DNA of 64,000 nt from Nissolia schottii (lineage: Eukaryota; Streptophyta; Magnoliopsida; Fabales; Fabaceae), in contig QANU01072397.1 in assembly GCA_003254905.1 (NCBI GenBank), positions 721,934 to 785,933 of the forward strand. Direction: 5' to 3'. A program made the translations under genes and the position numbers. This document shows positions 26,141 to 37,899 of this stretch, piece after piece. The number at the start of each line of letters is the position of its first letter. Position 1 is the first letter of the stretch. Below the pieces are notes generated by a model. The model had not been told where the DNA came from, made no database searches, and saw only the letters and a list, made by a program, of their open reading frames with translations.

Positions 26141-27180
26141 AATAATATTTTTTTTCTTATTTATATGTCCTACAATAGTCTTTTTTAATAATAACAAAAA
26201 TAGACGACATTTGTTTGCTAAATTTTATATAGTCATGATTTTAGCAATTTATAGAAGTCACATGGCATGGGAACCCACTCTTTATCCGGCTGGGATCCTG
26301 TCAGCTGTCCAAGTTCAATTGTTTTCTTATCTTGTAAGAATAATGAAAATTTAAAAATGTTTCAGATAACTTTTGATAAGATAAGAAGAGTGTGAAGTGA
26401 TTAATACGTAAATAAAATATAAACAAAAAAAATATTGTGAATTTGTGAGATAAATATTAAAAAAATTATTAAATAGTTAGTTTATAGAATAAGCTGGCAT
26501 ATCTACGGACCTTACATGAATAAGATGTTCCAACTATTTAATCTTATTCAAACCCTTCTTTTTTTTTTTTTTACAAAAATAAGTGATTAATTTTTATACA
26601 TTGGTATTCAGTAATATCGTATTAAATACAGGGAAATCCAAAAAATTTAAGCTCTGGGACAAGTTTATATAAATATAACAAGAAATTTTATGTCATTATA
26701 TTTAGGTTTAAAAGATATTAATCTAAAATAATAAAAAATCAATTTACAATTATTCTTTACTTAATTTCATATTTTAAACAGGTTAAATGATCTTTATATC
26801 ATCAACATCATCAAAATGTCCCTCATGTATATTATTAAATAAATTAGTTCATTTTAATAATTACTTCCTTTTAATAATTTTTTTATTTGAGTGTAGGAGA
26901 TTGGGAGCAAACTTGATAGAATAATGGGAGCAAAATTATATATATACACTTATATTAGTGTAAGAAACTCAAAATCTACTGGGGGCATTTTCCCCAGCCA
27001 TATGTACATAAATCCGTCCCTCTTTAGATATACCAAAACTAGTCAAAATTATATTCTAATATTTTAACAGTGTATAATTTTATACTAATGAAATACATTG
27101 AGCACGACATTGATAGAATCATTCTAGATCATACTCTTCAATTAGCCTCATTATAAATCAATGAAAATATTATTATTTTA
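26141..27180. other. Intergenic AT-rich DNA
   Basis: No gene, RNA or clear repeat found. Confidence 0.55.
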
Positions 27181-28509
27181 GGTTAATTCAATTTTTAATC
27201 CCTCAAAAATCGTGAATTTTATTTTTTATTTTTCATAAATTTTTTTGTTAAAAAATCGTCTCTTATAATTTTTTTTGTTAAGTTTTAGTCTCTACCGTCC
27301 ATTTGAATGTTAACTTGGCTACATGACAGTGGGTTAATTCAGTTTTTATTCTTTCATAAATCGATACTTTTATTTTTTTACCCCTCATAAATTTTTTGTT
27401 AAGAAATCATCCCTAATAATTTTTTTTGTTAGATTTTAATCTCTGTCATCCATTTAAATTGTTAATTATTAACGTTATAGTTAACTTGGTCACGTGGCAG
27501 TAACATGTCACACACATGACCACTAAACTGAACCTGCCCATGACGTATGACCCTAAATTAAAAAAAAAATATCATCATCATTATCTTGAACCATATCATC
27601 AATTCATCATCATCATCACCTTCACTATCTCTCACACCATGAGAACCCTCCTCATCACCCTCTTCACTTTCACCTATATCGTCTCTCAGCTCCCTCACTC
27701 ACATGAACCCTATCTTCATCATCATCACCTGCACCTCTCTCCACTCGCACCTACACCCTTCCACAACCTCACTAGTACACTCACTGGGTGGTGGTAAGTT
27801 TTGGTTTTTCTTTTTTTGGTGGTGGCTTTGCTGTTGTCATAGTGATGGTGGTGGCAACGGCAACTGGCGGTGGTAATGGGTGTCAGTGAGTAGAGTTGTT
27901 ACTATTATTGTGGTGGTGGTGGATGGAGATGCGTAGAGAATGGGAAGGGGAGGATAGAGAAAAGGGGAGGGTAAGTAGTGGGTGGCAGCGAAGAAGAGGG
28001 TCAGTTCTCAGTCCTGAGTCGAATGTGGGTGAGAGAGAGTCATGGTGGTGAGGTGGGGGAGAAGGAGAGCAAGGAGAGAGAGGGGACGAGAACTAAGTTT
28101 ATTTATTTATTTATTTATTTTAATCTGAGTCAAGTTTAAATGAGTTAGTTTTGAATAATGGATCAATTGAGTTTGTCACATGACTAATTTAACTGTCATA
28201 TCAGCAATTAACGGCCCAAATGGACAACATGGACTTAAACCTAATAAAAAAAATTAGAAGTTATCATTTCCTAACTAAAAATTTATGAAGGGGTATAAAA
28301 GAAAATTTTAATTTACGTGGAACTAAAAACTAATGTAATCCACTGCCATGTGATCAAGTTACCTGTCACGTTAGTAGTTAACAACCCAAATGAACGGTAA
28401 TAACTAAAACCTAAAAACAATTATGAGAGATTATCTTTTAAGAAAAATTTTATAAGGGGTAGCAAACAAAATTCAGTATTTATGAGAGATAAAAAAAATG
28501 AATTAACCC
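27181..28509. mobile_element. Foldback element with compound terminal inverted repeats (MULE-like)
   Basis: The left arm is two direct subunits of about 150 and 175 bases (about 27181-27329 and 27330-27505). Each starts GGTTAATTCA and runs through ATAAATTTTTTTGTTAA..ATC and CCATTTRAA..GTTAACTTGG to ACATGRCAGT or ACGTGGCAGT. The right arm holds the same two subunits inverted (about 28164-28340 and 28341-28509), ending ATGAATTAACC. The 650-base centre is low-complexity: CAT/CAC-rich on the left, GTG-rich on the right, no transposase. Long TIRs suggest a Mutator-like or foldback class; no clean 9-base target duplication was found, so the class is uncertain. Confidence 0.7.
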
Positions 28510-29387
28510 TTACTTTTATATTATTTCATAGTCTATGCATTGAGAACTTGATTACTTTACCTCATTCAGCTTAATTTAAAGAATTAAATGGCTAAACCAA
28601 TTTAATTTGAACTTCGTCAGCAAATTACTCTTCTTGTTTTTTTTTTTCCCTTTATTTGGTTTACAGCAATTCCCTCTTCGATTGCTCTTGACATACAGAC
28701 AAACCCATGTGACAATGGATCAACCAGCTAATTTGGAACGAAGTACATTGGATTTGTTCAGTAGGAGATAGGAAACATTCGCGTTTGTAAAGGAAGAATT
28801 TACAATGTGTTCAGTTTTTGGCTCATTGTTTTTTTTTTTAACAAAAGTAAATATTAAGTGCCAATCATAAAAGTAACTAGATTAATTTATATGTTGATAA
28901 GATAGATATTTTAAACATTTTTTTTAACACGTCAAAAAGTAAAAGCAAAGATTACGACCTCAAAGTTTCCGAACTAGAAGCCAAGAGTCATACTAAAAAG
29001 ACATATCTCCCTTGCCCAGACGCCAATTAAAACCCTCCCTAAGCAAGTTGAATGCTATTTGTAACTATTTTTGGCAGTCATTGTCATGACCCTCAGTTCG
29101 AAACTTCATTATAGTGGTGCAGTACATGAGGACCGTTGCAGTGGTGCGGCAGGAAAGTTCTCAAACTACCTAGATCAACAAGAACGGGTTGTTGACTCCC
29201 CCTTAAATAGAACCCCTTTGATAATTGTCAGTTGCTAATTCCTTGAAAGTTTCTAAAGGTTTCACTTTTAGTGAGGACTTCTTCTCTATTTAAGTGTAGT
29301 GACGTAGGGAAGCAATGCTTCCATATAGGGTAAGTTCCCTAATCTCTTTGGGTGGCTTAGGGTAGTAAGCCCCGACACCACTGCTAT
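28510..29387. other. Intergenic DNA left of the young copia element
   Basis: No gene recognised. The last five bases, GCTAT (29383-29387), are the left target-site duplication of the following element. Confidence 0.6.
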
Positions 29388-29671
29388 TATCACAGCTACC
29401 AAAAGACAAAGGCTAGCATTAAATGAATTAGTTATTTTGTTGTTTGTTGTCTAGCTGTCAAGTTTGTTACACAAACTGAATGGCTATTTTGCTGTGTATA
29501 TATATGTGTGTGTTTGTTCTTCAGTTCCCTGTAACTTTCACTTTTACACTTTGTCAAATATTAATACAATAGAGTTTTCTTGCTCTCTAAGTTTCTGCTT
29601 CTTTCTCTCTACATCGAGCTCCAAGCTTTCTTTCTTTGCATGTTCATGGTGCTGTAGTTCCACATTTATCA
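29388..29671 (+). repeat. 5' LTR of young copia element
   Basis: Begins TATCACAGCTACC and ends CCACATTTATCA. It carries a TGTATATATATG TATA-like region about 115 bases in. Nearly identical to 34682-34963. Confidence 0.95.
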
Positions 29672-29682
29672 TGGTATCATTC
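29672..29682 (+). other. Primer binding site (tRNA-iMet type)
   Basis: TGGTATCATTC immediately follows the 5' LTR; the first eight bases match the TGGTATCA initiator-tRNA complement common in plant copia elements, with mismatches after that. Confidence 0.75.
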
Positions 29683-30061
29683 GCTTTCTAAACGTGCTTC
29701 CGCTCCATTCTTCTTCCTCATCACAGGTTTATCATTCTTTTTCTGCATTTCATTTCGCCTCTTGATGTTCATGGCTTTCGCTGAGGTCTCAGTTGCTGTT
29801 TCTGAATTCAGAACAGTTATTTGGTGATTTCTATAAATGATTGCCATGGCAATGCTCCCCTGCAGTTTCGATGATAATCCAATCTTGATTACATCTTGAA
29901 ATTGCTAAAATTGTGAGAGCAAATCCAGAGGTTTCTATCATTCTCATCGTCACAGTTTTTCAGGGTTCCTCAAATCTTGCCTGGAATTCTGTTTTCTTTC
30001 ACGTTTTATTTCTGTGATTCTGCAGAGCAGTTCTTACTGAAACATATTTCAAGACTCTGTC

Positions 30062-33000
30062 ATGGATGATTCAGAACGTTCGTCTCCTCCTCATGTTAAT
30101 TCTGATCAAAATGCTATTCTACAACAAATCCAGCAACTACAAAACTTGCTGCGATCTGGAACCAACACAGCATCAAGCACTGATCCAACCTTGGATCCAT
30201 ATTACCTACATCCTGGAGAAAATCCAGGTACATCTATTATTTCTACTATCCTTACTCCTCAGAATTATCACACTTGGGAACGAGCAATGAAGCTTGCTCT
30301 CAAAGGAAAGAATAAACTGAAATTTGTTGATGGTTCTCTTGTGAAACCATCTAGCACTGATCCCTTGCATGCTGCTTGGGATAAATGTAATACCTATGTT
30401 CTTTCTTGGATTACTCATTCCCTGAGTCCTGAAATCTACCAAAGTGTGATTTGGATAGATGATTGCCATCAATTATGGCTTGACCTCAAAAGAAGGTATC
30501 ACCAAGGTGATATCTTTCGAACAACAATCTTACAAGAAGAGCTGTATAGCATTAAACAAGGTGATTTGTCAATTACCAATTATTTCACAAATTTAAAGAT
30601 TCTTTGGGAAGAATTGGACAGCTTCATTCCAATTCCTAGTTGTTTGTGCAGCTCACCGTGTAATTGTGGCCTTGGTGTGGTTAGAGGTTATAGGGCCAAT
30701 GAATATGCAATTCGGTTCTTAAGAGGGTTAAATGAACAGTTCACCCACATCAGAACTCAGGTTATGATGATGAAGCCTCTCCCTACCATACATGACATAT
30801 TCTCCTTGCTAATTGAACAAGAAAGGCAGCTCAGCTCTTCCTCCTTTGATTCACTCACATTATTTGCTGGTACTGACAATGCAAAGCAGCAGCAATCCAA
30901 GCCAGGATCTAGTACAAGAGGTCGAGGTAGAGGTGGCCCTTCAAACAGAGGTGGTAGGACTCCTGGTGGAAGAGGACAGTTTTCTTCCAAATATTGCATC
31001 TTCTGCAATACTTCAGGGAACACTATAGAAAAGTGCTTCCATAAACATGGTTATCCGCCAGGCTATCCTGAGCATCTTAAGTGGTCTACTAATAGAACAC
31101 AAGCAAGGATTAACAACATGGTGACAACCTCTGAAAATTCTGAAGATAGAGGTGACCCTGCAGACACTAGTTTTGCTAGAAAGGAATCAAGTCATGAGGA
31201 TCCTGTTACATTCTCAAAGGAACAAAGCATGAAACTCCTGGCTCTCTTGCAACAACATGAATCTCTGCACTCTTCTAAACATGTCACTAACAACATCTCC
31301 ACTCCCAATCCACCAATTACAGGTAATAGAGTCACCTTGTCCTGCATTTTGGCCAAAAACAAATGGATTATAGACACAGGAGCAACCGATCATGTATGTC
31401 ACTCCTTGTCTATATTCCACAACTATCATAACATACCTCCCATTGCAGTTCATCTCCCTGATAGCAGTAGGGTCTTAGCTCACATTTCTGGTACAATAGT
31501 TTTCTCTAATGATCTATACTTGACTAATGTTTTATACATTCCCACTTTCAATTTTAACTTACTTTCTGTCTCTAAAATCACTGCTACCCTACACTGTTCT
31601 ATGACTTTTACACTTAACAAATGCACTATACAGGACCTGAATACTTTGAGGATGATTGGCACTGCTGACCTTGAGGATGGCCTGTATGCAATGAGCATTC
31701 CACAGTCAAAGGTACCTACTATTGCCTGCTTTGGGACTGGTCCTGCATCTGTACTTGCTAATGCAGTTAGGATTCATAAATCTATAAATAAGGCTGATCT
31801 TTGGCATATGAGACTAGGTCATCCATCCCTTAATAAACTGCATTTACTTGCAATGAAATTTCCTGATGTAAGTAGTTCTCATTTACATAAACATTGTGCA
31901 GCTTGCCATTTTGGAAAAATGAAAAAGAAACCATTTCCTATTAGTACTTCGGTTTCCAGTAACTGTTTTGAAACATTACATGTTGATATTTGGGGTCCTG
32001 TTTCCATCCCTTCAATGCTTGGTCATAAATATTTCCTCACAATTGTGGATGACAAATCCAGATATACTTGGATTTTTTGCATGAAACTTAAGTCTGAAGC
32101 TGCTACATTATTGCAGAGTTTTGTTAAAATGGTTCAGCTGCAATTTTCAGCTTTAATTAAAATCATTAGAAGTGACAATGGCCAAGAATTTGTCATGCAC
32201 GATTTTTTTAACAAAAGTGGCATACTCCACCAAACTACATGTGTAGAAACACCTCAACAAAATGCTATAGTTGAGAGAAAACATCAAAGCATTCTTGCCA
32301 TTGCTAGAACTTTGATGTTTCAAAGTAATATTCCTCCTTGTTTTTGGAATTTTGCTGTTGGATATGCTACATTTCTTTTAAATAGATTGCCTAGCTCAAA
32401 ACTTTCTAATCAACTTCCCTATCATGTTTTACATGGCACTCATCCTGACTTGTCCACTTTGAAAGTTTTTGGATCTCTTTGTTATGCCACAACCCTTTCT
32501 GCTGGCAGAAAGAAACTGGGCAGCAGAGCTAGACAATGCATTTTCTTGGGATTCAAAAATGGGACTAAGGGATACATGCTCTATGACTTGAACAATAGGG
32601 AAATTTTTGTCTCTAGGCATGTTGAATTCTTTGAAACATTATTTCCTTACAAAATGCAAAACATTGATGCATCTGGTCATGCTGCATGTGGTTCAGATGG
32701 AACTCCATCCTCTAATTCACTTGCACACCAAGCTCCTATCATAAACTATCATTTTTTTCATGAGTTAGTTCCACAACATATTTCAACTTCTACACCATTG
32801 TACCACACAGCTGGTCTGAGCCCTGCTTCAGCCTCCTGTGAGCAAGATTTATCTGATATGCCAATTGTTTTCAACAATAACCATGAGCACAATGCTCCTG
32901 AATCCAATACTGCCGAATCCAGTGCTCCTGCTGTGCCTGCTCCTACCATTCCCCTAAGAAGGTCTTCTAGGGAAAAGAAAACTCCTTTTCACTTCAAGGA

Positions 33001-34710
33001 TTATCATTGCAACTTATCTAGTACCTCTAACTTTCCATCATCTTCAAATATTCCTTATCCCATTTCCAATGTCATTAACTACAATAATCTCTCTTCAACA
33101 TACAAAAAATTTTCCCTGGCAATATCCTCAAACACAGAACCAATCACTTACAAGGCTACAGTGATTCATGATTGTTGGAAGCAAGTCATCCAAGATGAAT
33201 TACAATCACTCAAGAACAATGGCACCTGGATTCTCACTGAATTGCCTCCTGGAAAGCAAGCTATTGGATGCAAATGGGTATTCAAAATTAAATATAAACC
33301 AGATGGTAGTATTGACAGACACAAAGCTCGGCTAGTTGCCAAGGGTTTCAACCAGACTGAAGGATTGGATTACATAGAGACATTCAGCCCTGTGGCTAAA
33401 ATGACTACTATTTGTGTAGTTCTTGCCTTAGCTGCTGCTAACAATTGGTTTCTCAAACAATTGGATGTAAATACAGCCTTCCTCCATGGAGATCTCCATG
33501 AGGAAGTCTACATGAAAGTTCCTCCTGGATTCCTCACAGACTCTAGCTCTAACAAGGTTTGCAAACTTGTTAAATCTCTTTATGGTCTAAAACAGGCTAG
33601 CCGCCAGTGGAACTTCAAACTTACAGAATTCTTATTAAATGCTGGCTATGCTCAGTCTAAAGCAGACTACTCATTGTTTACCAAAGCTGCAGGTTCATCT
33701 TTTACAGTTGTCTTGGTGTATGTTGATGATTTGCTGCTCACAGGAAATGACCTACCTGAAATCCTTTCTCTTAAAACTGCTCTACACACAAAGTTCACCA
33801 TCAAATACTTAGGGGATGCTAAATATTTCCTAGGCATGGAACTTGCTAGAAGCTCGAAAGGGATTGCTTTGTTCCAAAGGAAGTATGCCTTGGAACTTCT
33901 TCAAGATGCTGGCCTGCTGGCTTCCAAGCCTGTTACCACCCCTTTTGATTATGGAATAAAATTGCAGAAGCAGGGTTCTGCCCCCTAGCAGATCCTACAA
34001 GCTTTAGAAGATTAATTGGAAGATTGATCTACCTCACAAGCACACGGCCTGACTTGGCTTTTGCTGTTAATCAACTTAGCCAGTTTATATCCAATCCAAT
34101 GCTGGAACATCAGCAAGCTGCTAACAAGCTGTTAAGATACCTAAAAAGATCTCCTGCTTTGGGCTTATTCTTTCCTACTATCTTTGATAAAAAATTAAGT
34201 GGCTTCTCGGATGCAGATTGGGGATCTTGCATAGACACTCGCCGCTCTATATCTAGTTTCTGTTTTTTCATTGGCAATGCTATTGTTTCATGGAAAAGCA
34301 AGAAACAGGCCACTGTATCTCGCAGCTCTTCAGAAGCTGAATATAGAGCCATGGCCTCTGCTGGCTGTGAAGCTCAATGGCTCTCCTACCTTCTTCACGA
34401 TCACAACCATCCATTACAACAACCGATGCCACTTTTCTGTGACAGCAAATCTGCTGTTTATATAGCCAGTAACCCCGTTTTCCATGAAAGAACCAAACAT
34501 ATTGATATGGACTGCCATAGTATTCGCGACAAGATTCATTCAGGTTTACTCCACTTGCTTCCCATTCCAACACAAGAACAAACGGCAGACATTCTTACCA
34601 AACCCCTCCAACCTGGTCCTTTTTCAAAATTGTTAGGCAAACTTGGCCTTAAAGACATTTACAGTCAAGTTTGTGGGGGGGTATCACAGCTACCAAAAGA
34701 CAAAGGCTAG
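30062..34710 (+). CDS. Copia Gag-Pol polyprotein, one frameshift before RNase H
   Basis: One frame runs from the ATG at 30062 for 1,308 codons to a TAG at 33986-33988; the next frame continues at once with RNase H to a TAG at 34708-34710. The break is a one-base loss in the C run near 33979-33984. Domains: gag (UBN2-like, about 55-270), a basic RG-rich stretch, a zinc knuckle at 312-325 whose His is Asn (N320), protease DTGA (D438), GAG pre-integrase HH..CC (WHMRLGHP, CAACHFGK), and integrase D642, D705 and E738. RT has LDVNTAFLHGDL and YVDD (D1222, D1223). RNase H has DADWG, SSSEAEY and CDSKSAV. The final codons run through the polypurine tract into the 3' LTR. Apart from the frameshift and the knuckle change it looks recently functional. 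Confidence 0.93.
34672..34681 (+). other. Polypurine tract
   Basis: TGTGGGGGGG directly precedes the 3' LTR and would prime plus-strand synthesis. It also encodes glycines near the end of the RNase H frame. Confidence 0.8.
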
Positions 34711-34963
34711 CATTAAATGAATTAGTTATTTTGTTGTTTGTTGTCTAGCTGTCAAGTTTGTTACACAAACTGAATGGCTATTCTGCTGTGTATATATATA
34801 TGTGTTTGTTCTTCAGTTCCCTGTAACTTTCACTTTTACACTTTGTCAAATATTAATACAACAGAGTTTTCTTGCTCTCTAAGTTTCTGTTTCTTTCTCT
34901 CTACATCGAGCTCCAAGCTTTCTTTCTTTGCATGTTCATGGTGCTGTAGTTCCACATTTATCA
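34682..34963 (+). repeat. 3' LTR of young copia element
   Basis: Pairs with 29388-29671 (three substitutions plus a TA/TG repeat change) and is followed by the GCTAT target duplication. Confidence 0.95.
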
Positions 34964-34968
34964 GCTAT

Positions 34969-35519
34969 AGCGATTCCAATTCTCCGCATCAATGCCCTTC
35001 AATATTAATTTCTTTCTAGTTTATGAGTTTCTCAATGTGTAGTGTTTGTTGGCCAATTCAAGTTCCAATGCTATGTTGTTAGGACTTCTTAGGTAGGCAT
35101 CTCATAGTCTTCAGCCATTCTAGGTGAGTGGAGGTCCCAACGCCTCAAGCAATTTATGTCATGCTATGCCATTCAATCTAGTCATATGTGTTATATGCTT
35201 TATTATGTTTAGTATGTGTATTATTCGTATTTTAGTATGCGTAGGATTAGGGGTCAGATCATATGCTTTGAGATTATATGTTTAGGGACATATGTTTATT
35301 AGCTTAGTGGCCAAGACTATTCATAATTAGTAGTAACATAGGCTATGTCAACATAACCCATAGTTAAGTAATAGATATGTTGTATATTCGATCACCATAT
35401 ATGTTAAAGAGCATAGTTGGTATAACATGTGAATCCTAGGGTAGCCAACTTATTGTTGTTATTGTGCTATTATCTATGATTGTGATTGACATGAGTTTAG
35501 TGTTCTTAGTAAGTCCTAT
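34969..35519. other. Intergenic DNA
   Basis: No gene seen; many TATG/CATA motifs but no clear repeat unit. Confidence 0.5.
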
Positions 35520-36500
35520 TCTAGAGGACGAGTTTAACATACCCAATGACCCATCCTATTTACACGGGTTTAGCATACCCAATCATTTAGTTTAGCCACA
35601 TGGGTTCATACCCATAGATCTAGCTAGGCCATATGGATTGTAAATGACCCAAAAATTATTACCAGCACGTAAGGGCTAGTCCCCTTGCAGAAACCTTCTA
35701 AATGTGCTAACGCGTAGAACATGCATGGAAAATTTAACTAATTTAAACCACATTTCAAAAAAACTAATTTTTAATTATAACTGAAAATGTGAGACGTTAC
35801 AATTGAAATAACTATTTAATTGAGATGCATAACTGAAAGAATTATAAAACTACTAAGTTTATCAAGGCTTGACATCTGAAAATCCTAATTGTGACCCTAC
35901 TGGAGCAACTACTAAGCTGAAAGTAAGCTAAAGACATTGAACACTTCACTACTAAGAGGAGCTCACCACTAATTTAGAGATTGGTACTGCTACTGAGTTA
36001 GAAGATTAACACCATGGTTCTCATCCTAAATTGAAACAAATAGATTAGGGGTGAGTTCATCACTCAGTGAATGTGTATCACAGTACCATTACCACATAAC
36101 ATAATTGAGCATGGATAATCATATATTAATAATAAACAGTAAAGCAACAATTGGACAATACATGTATACATACAAAGTAGTGATAAAACATACATGATTC
36201 AGCACATAAAGTGATAACTAGATCTATCCACCTTCCCACGCGGGGTTAAGAGAGACTAGGTTTTAACCTCGGTCGAAGGCTCATGGATACGCTAAACCCA
36301 TATGGCCAACTAAATTTGTGACACGCTAAGCCCGTGTGGTTGAATTGGGCATGCTAAACCTGTGTGACAACACTGGATTGTTGGGTGTGCTAAACCTGTA
36401 TAAATAATATGAATTTGTGGGCGCACTCAACCCATAAACTAAAACAAAGTACATAGGCATGCTAAACTTGTCCACTAAGATGGCCTTACTAAGTACGCTA
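35520..36500. repeat. Opposed arrays of a GGGTTTAGC(A/G)T motif
   Basis: At 35520-35640 the plus strand has repeated GGGTTTAGCATACCCAAT-like phrases and CCACATGGGTTCATACCC. At 36285-36510 the reverse-complement motif, ATGCTAAACC(C/T)GTGTG, recurs at least six times with AACCCATATGGCC. The two arrays face each other across about 650 bases of ordinary sequence. This suggests a foldback or the arms of a rearranged transposon; the family is unknown. Confidence 0.55.
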
Positions 36501-36803
36501 AACTCGCGACATCACACAATCACAAACAAGCAAATGAAAATATTGGACAACGTATATATAATGATTGTAATGGTATACAATCACAAACAAGTAAATGATA
36601 GAAACGAGTTAGGGATTGGAGGCGCAATTTTTTTAATTTTAGAAACTATACGCTATAAGTATAATGATCATTAATTGCGTATAATTGGATGACGTATGTA
36701 TAAGTGTATACAATTTGAGTGTACACAAAACATTTGTATTTATCAATTCAATGATAAGATCTATCACTTTAATTTCTTATTCCCCCATCCTATTATGATG
36801 TCG

Positions 36804-37004
36804 GGCTAATGGTGGTAAGCTCCTTCTCAACATTTAGTCACATTTTATAAGTGTGGTTAAATTCATTTTGTAATTAACAATGTTTTCAAATTCATTTAAT
36901 TACATTTCTCGAAAGTAAATGTAGTTAGCTACATTTGAGAAATGTGGCAAAAAAGCAAGGTGTGATGCTCTCCCTGCTTGACAAGGAGCATAACGACATT
37001 AGCC
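36804..37004. mobile_element. MITE-like 201-base inverted-repeat element
   Basis: The outer arms 36804-36830 and 36978-37004 match in inverted orientation at 22 of 27 positions (GGCTAATG..GCTCCTT.TCAA). The centre has a second hairpin: ACATTTCTC (36902), AAATGTAG (36917), loop TTAG, CTACATTT (36929), GAGAAATGT (36937). No coding. A target duplication was not resolved. Confidence 0.65.
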
Positions 37005-37899
37005 ATTATCTTAAGTTAAGAATTAATAGATTAGTGTATAAATCTGCTATAAACTAATTTATATTTAGTGTGTGGTGCACTAAGTAACCCTGAATGGTCC
37101 ACGGTGTAATCCAAACAGTTGGTTGCGTGCGTGTTCCTATTTTTGTATGGTGTGGATGAAAGCTTGTTACCACTTGCTTCCTTAATCTATCATTAACACC
37201 ATGGGCCCTTGGCATGCACCTCATCCACTATGAGGCCCTCCCCCTTCTCAATCTGCCATGGCTTCTGCCGCTACACAATAACCAACAACCCTTAATGGCA
37301 CTAATCGCATGTCACCGTCAGATTCTCCTATGGAAGCCACACCACACCTTAACGGGTCCCACACTAAGGAGATTACCTTAAAAAGGAGGCCTTATTTTAA
37401 TCAAGTAAAATATGAAACAAGACCAAGGGAAGTGTTATAGAATGTAATTATTAGAAAGTTAACTTTTTTTAAGGGGTGACTTGAGGAAGTTGTAAAAGTG
37501 TGCAATCGTTTAAATAAAAAAAAATTGTTTCTGAATTTGTTAGCTATGAGGTTGATATAAGTGATAGATGCCTCAATTTTTTAATCAAAAAACTTACATT
37601 CAAGACTTAAAGGCTTAAGAATGAAAAAAAATCATTGATAAGATATTTCTATTTTTCTCCTAAAATTACAGTCGGGTCTGGCCAAACTAATTGAATTCTT
37701 AACAATGGAGTCAGATACCAATAATTCCATTGTGAAAAAAAAAAATGAAGTATTGTGAAAAAACAAATCCAAATCCAATCCAATCCAAATAAAACAAATA
37801 AAAGAGAGAAAGAAAAAAAAGAGTTCAACCTAAAAAATCCGTGAGATCTGATACTTTATATTTGGTGGTGAGGTCAATGGGATCTGATACCAAGACAAA
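37005..37899. other. Intergenic DNA upstream of the endosulfine gene
   Basis: AT-rich with no gene recognised; 37730-37830 is A-rich with CAAATC repeats. Confidence 0.5.

Larger units (their letters stand above)
29388..34963 (+). mobile_element. Young, nearly intact Ty1/copia retrotransposon
   Basis: The element is 5,576 bases, flanked by GCTAT at 29383-29387 and 34964-34968, an exact 5-base target duplication. Its LTRs (29388-29671, 284 bases; 34682-34963, 282 bases) differ by three substitutions and one TA/TG microsatellite length change. Order inside: primer site TGGTATCATTC at 29672, a leader, gag-protease-integrase-RT, RNase H, and a G-rich polypurine tract ending at 34681. That is copia domain order. 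Under commonly used plant rates the LTR divergence implies an insertion of roughly a million years or less. LTR ends are TA..CA rather than TG..CA. Confidence 0.95.

Noticed and set aside
27516-27797. 93-residue His-rich open frame
   Set aside because: Lies inside the foldback element and reflects CAT/CAC low-complexity DNA.
34024-34710. Independent RNase H gene
   Set aside because: Continuous with the copia polyprotein in domain order and separated only by a one-base frameshift.
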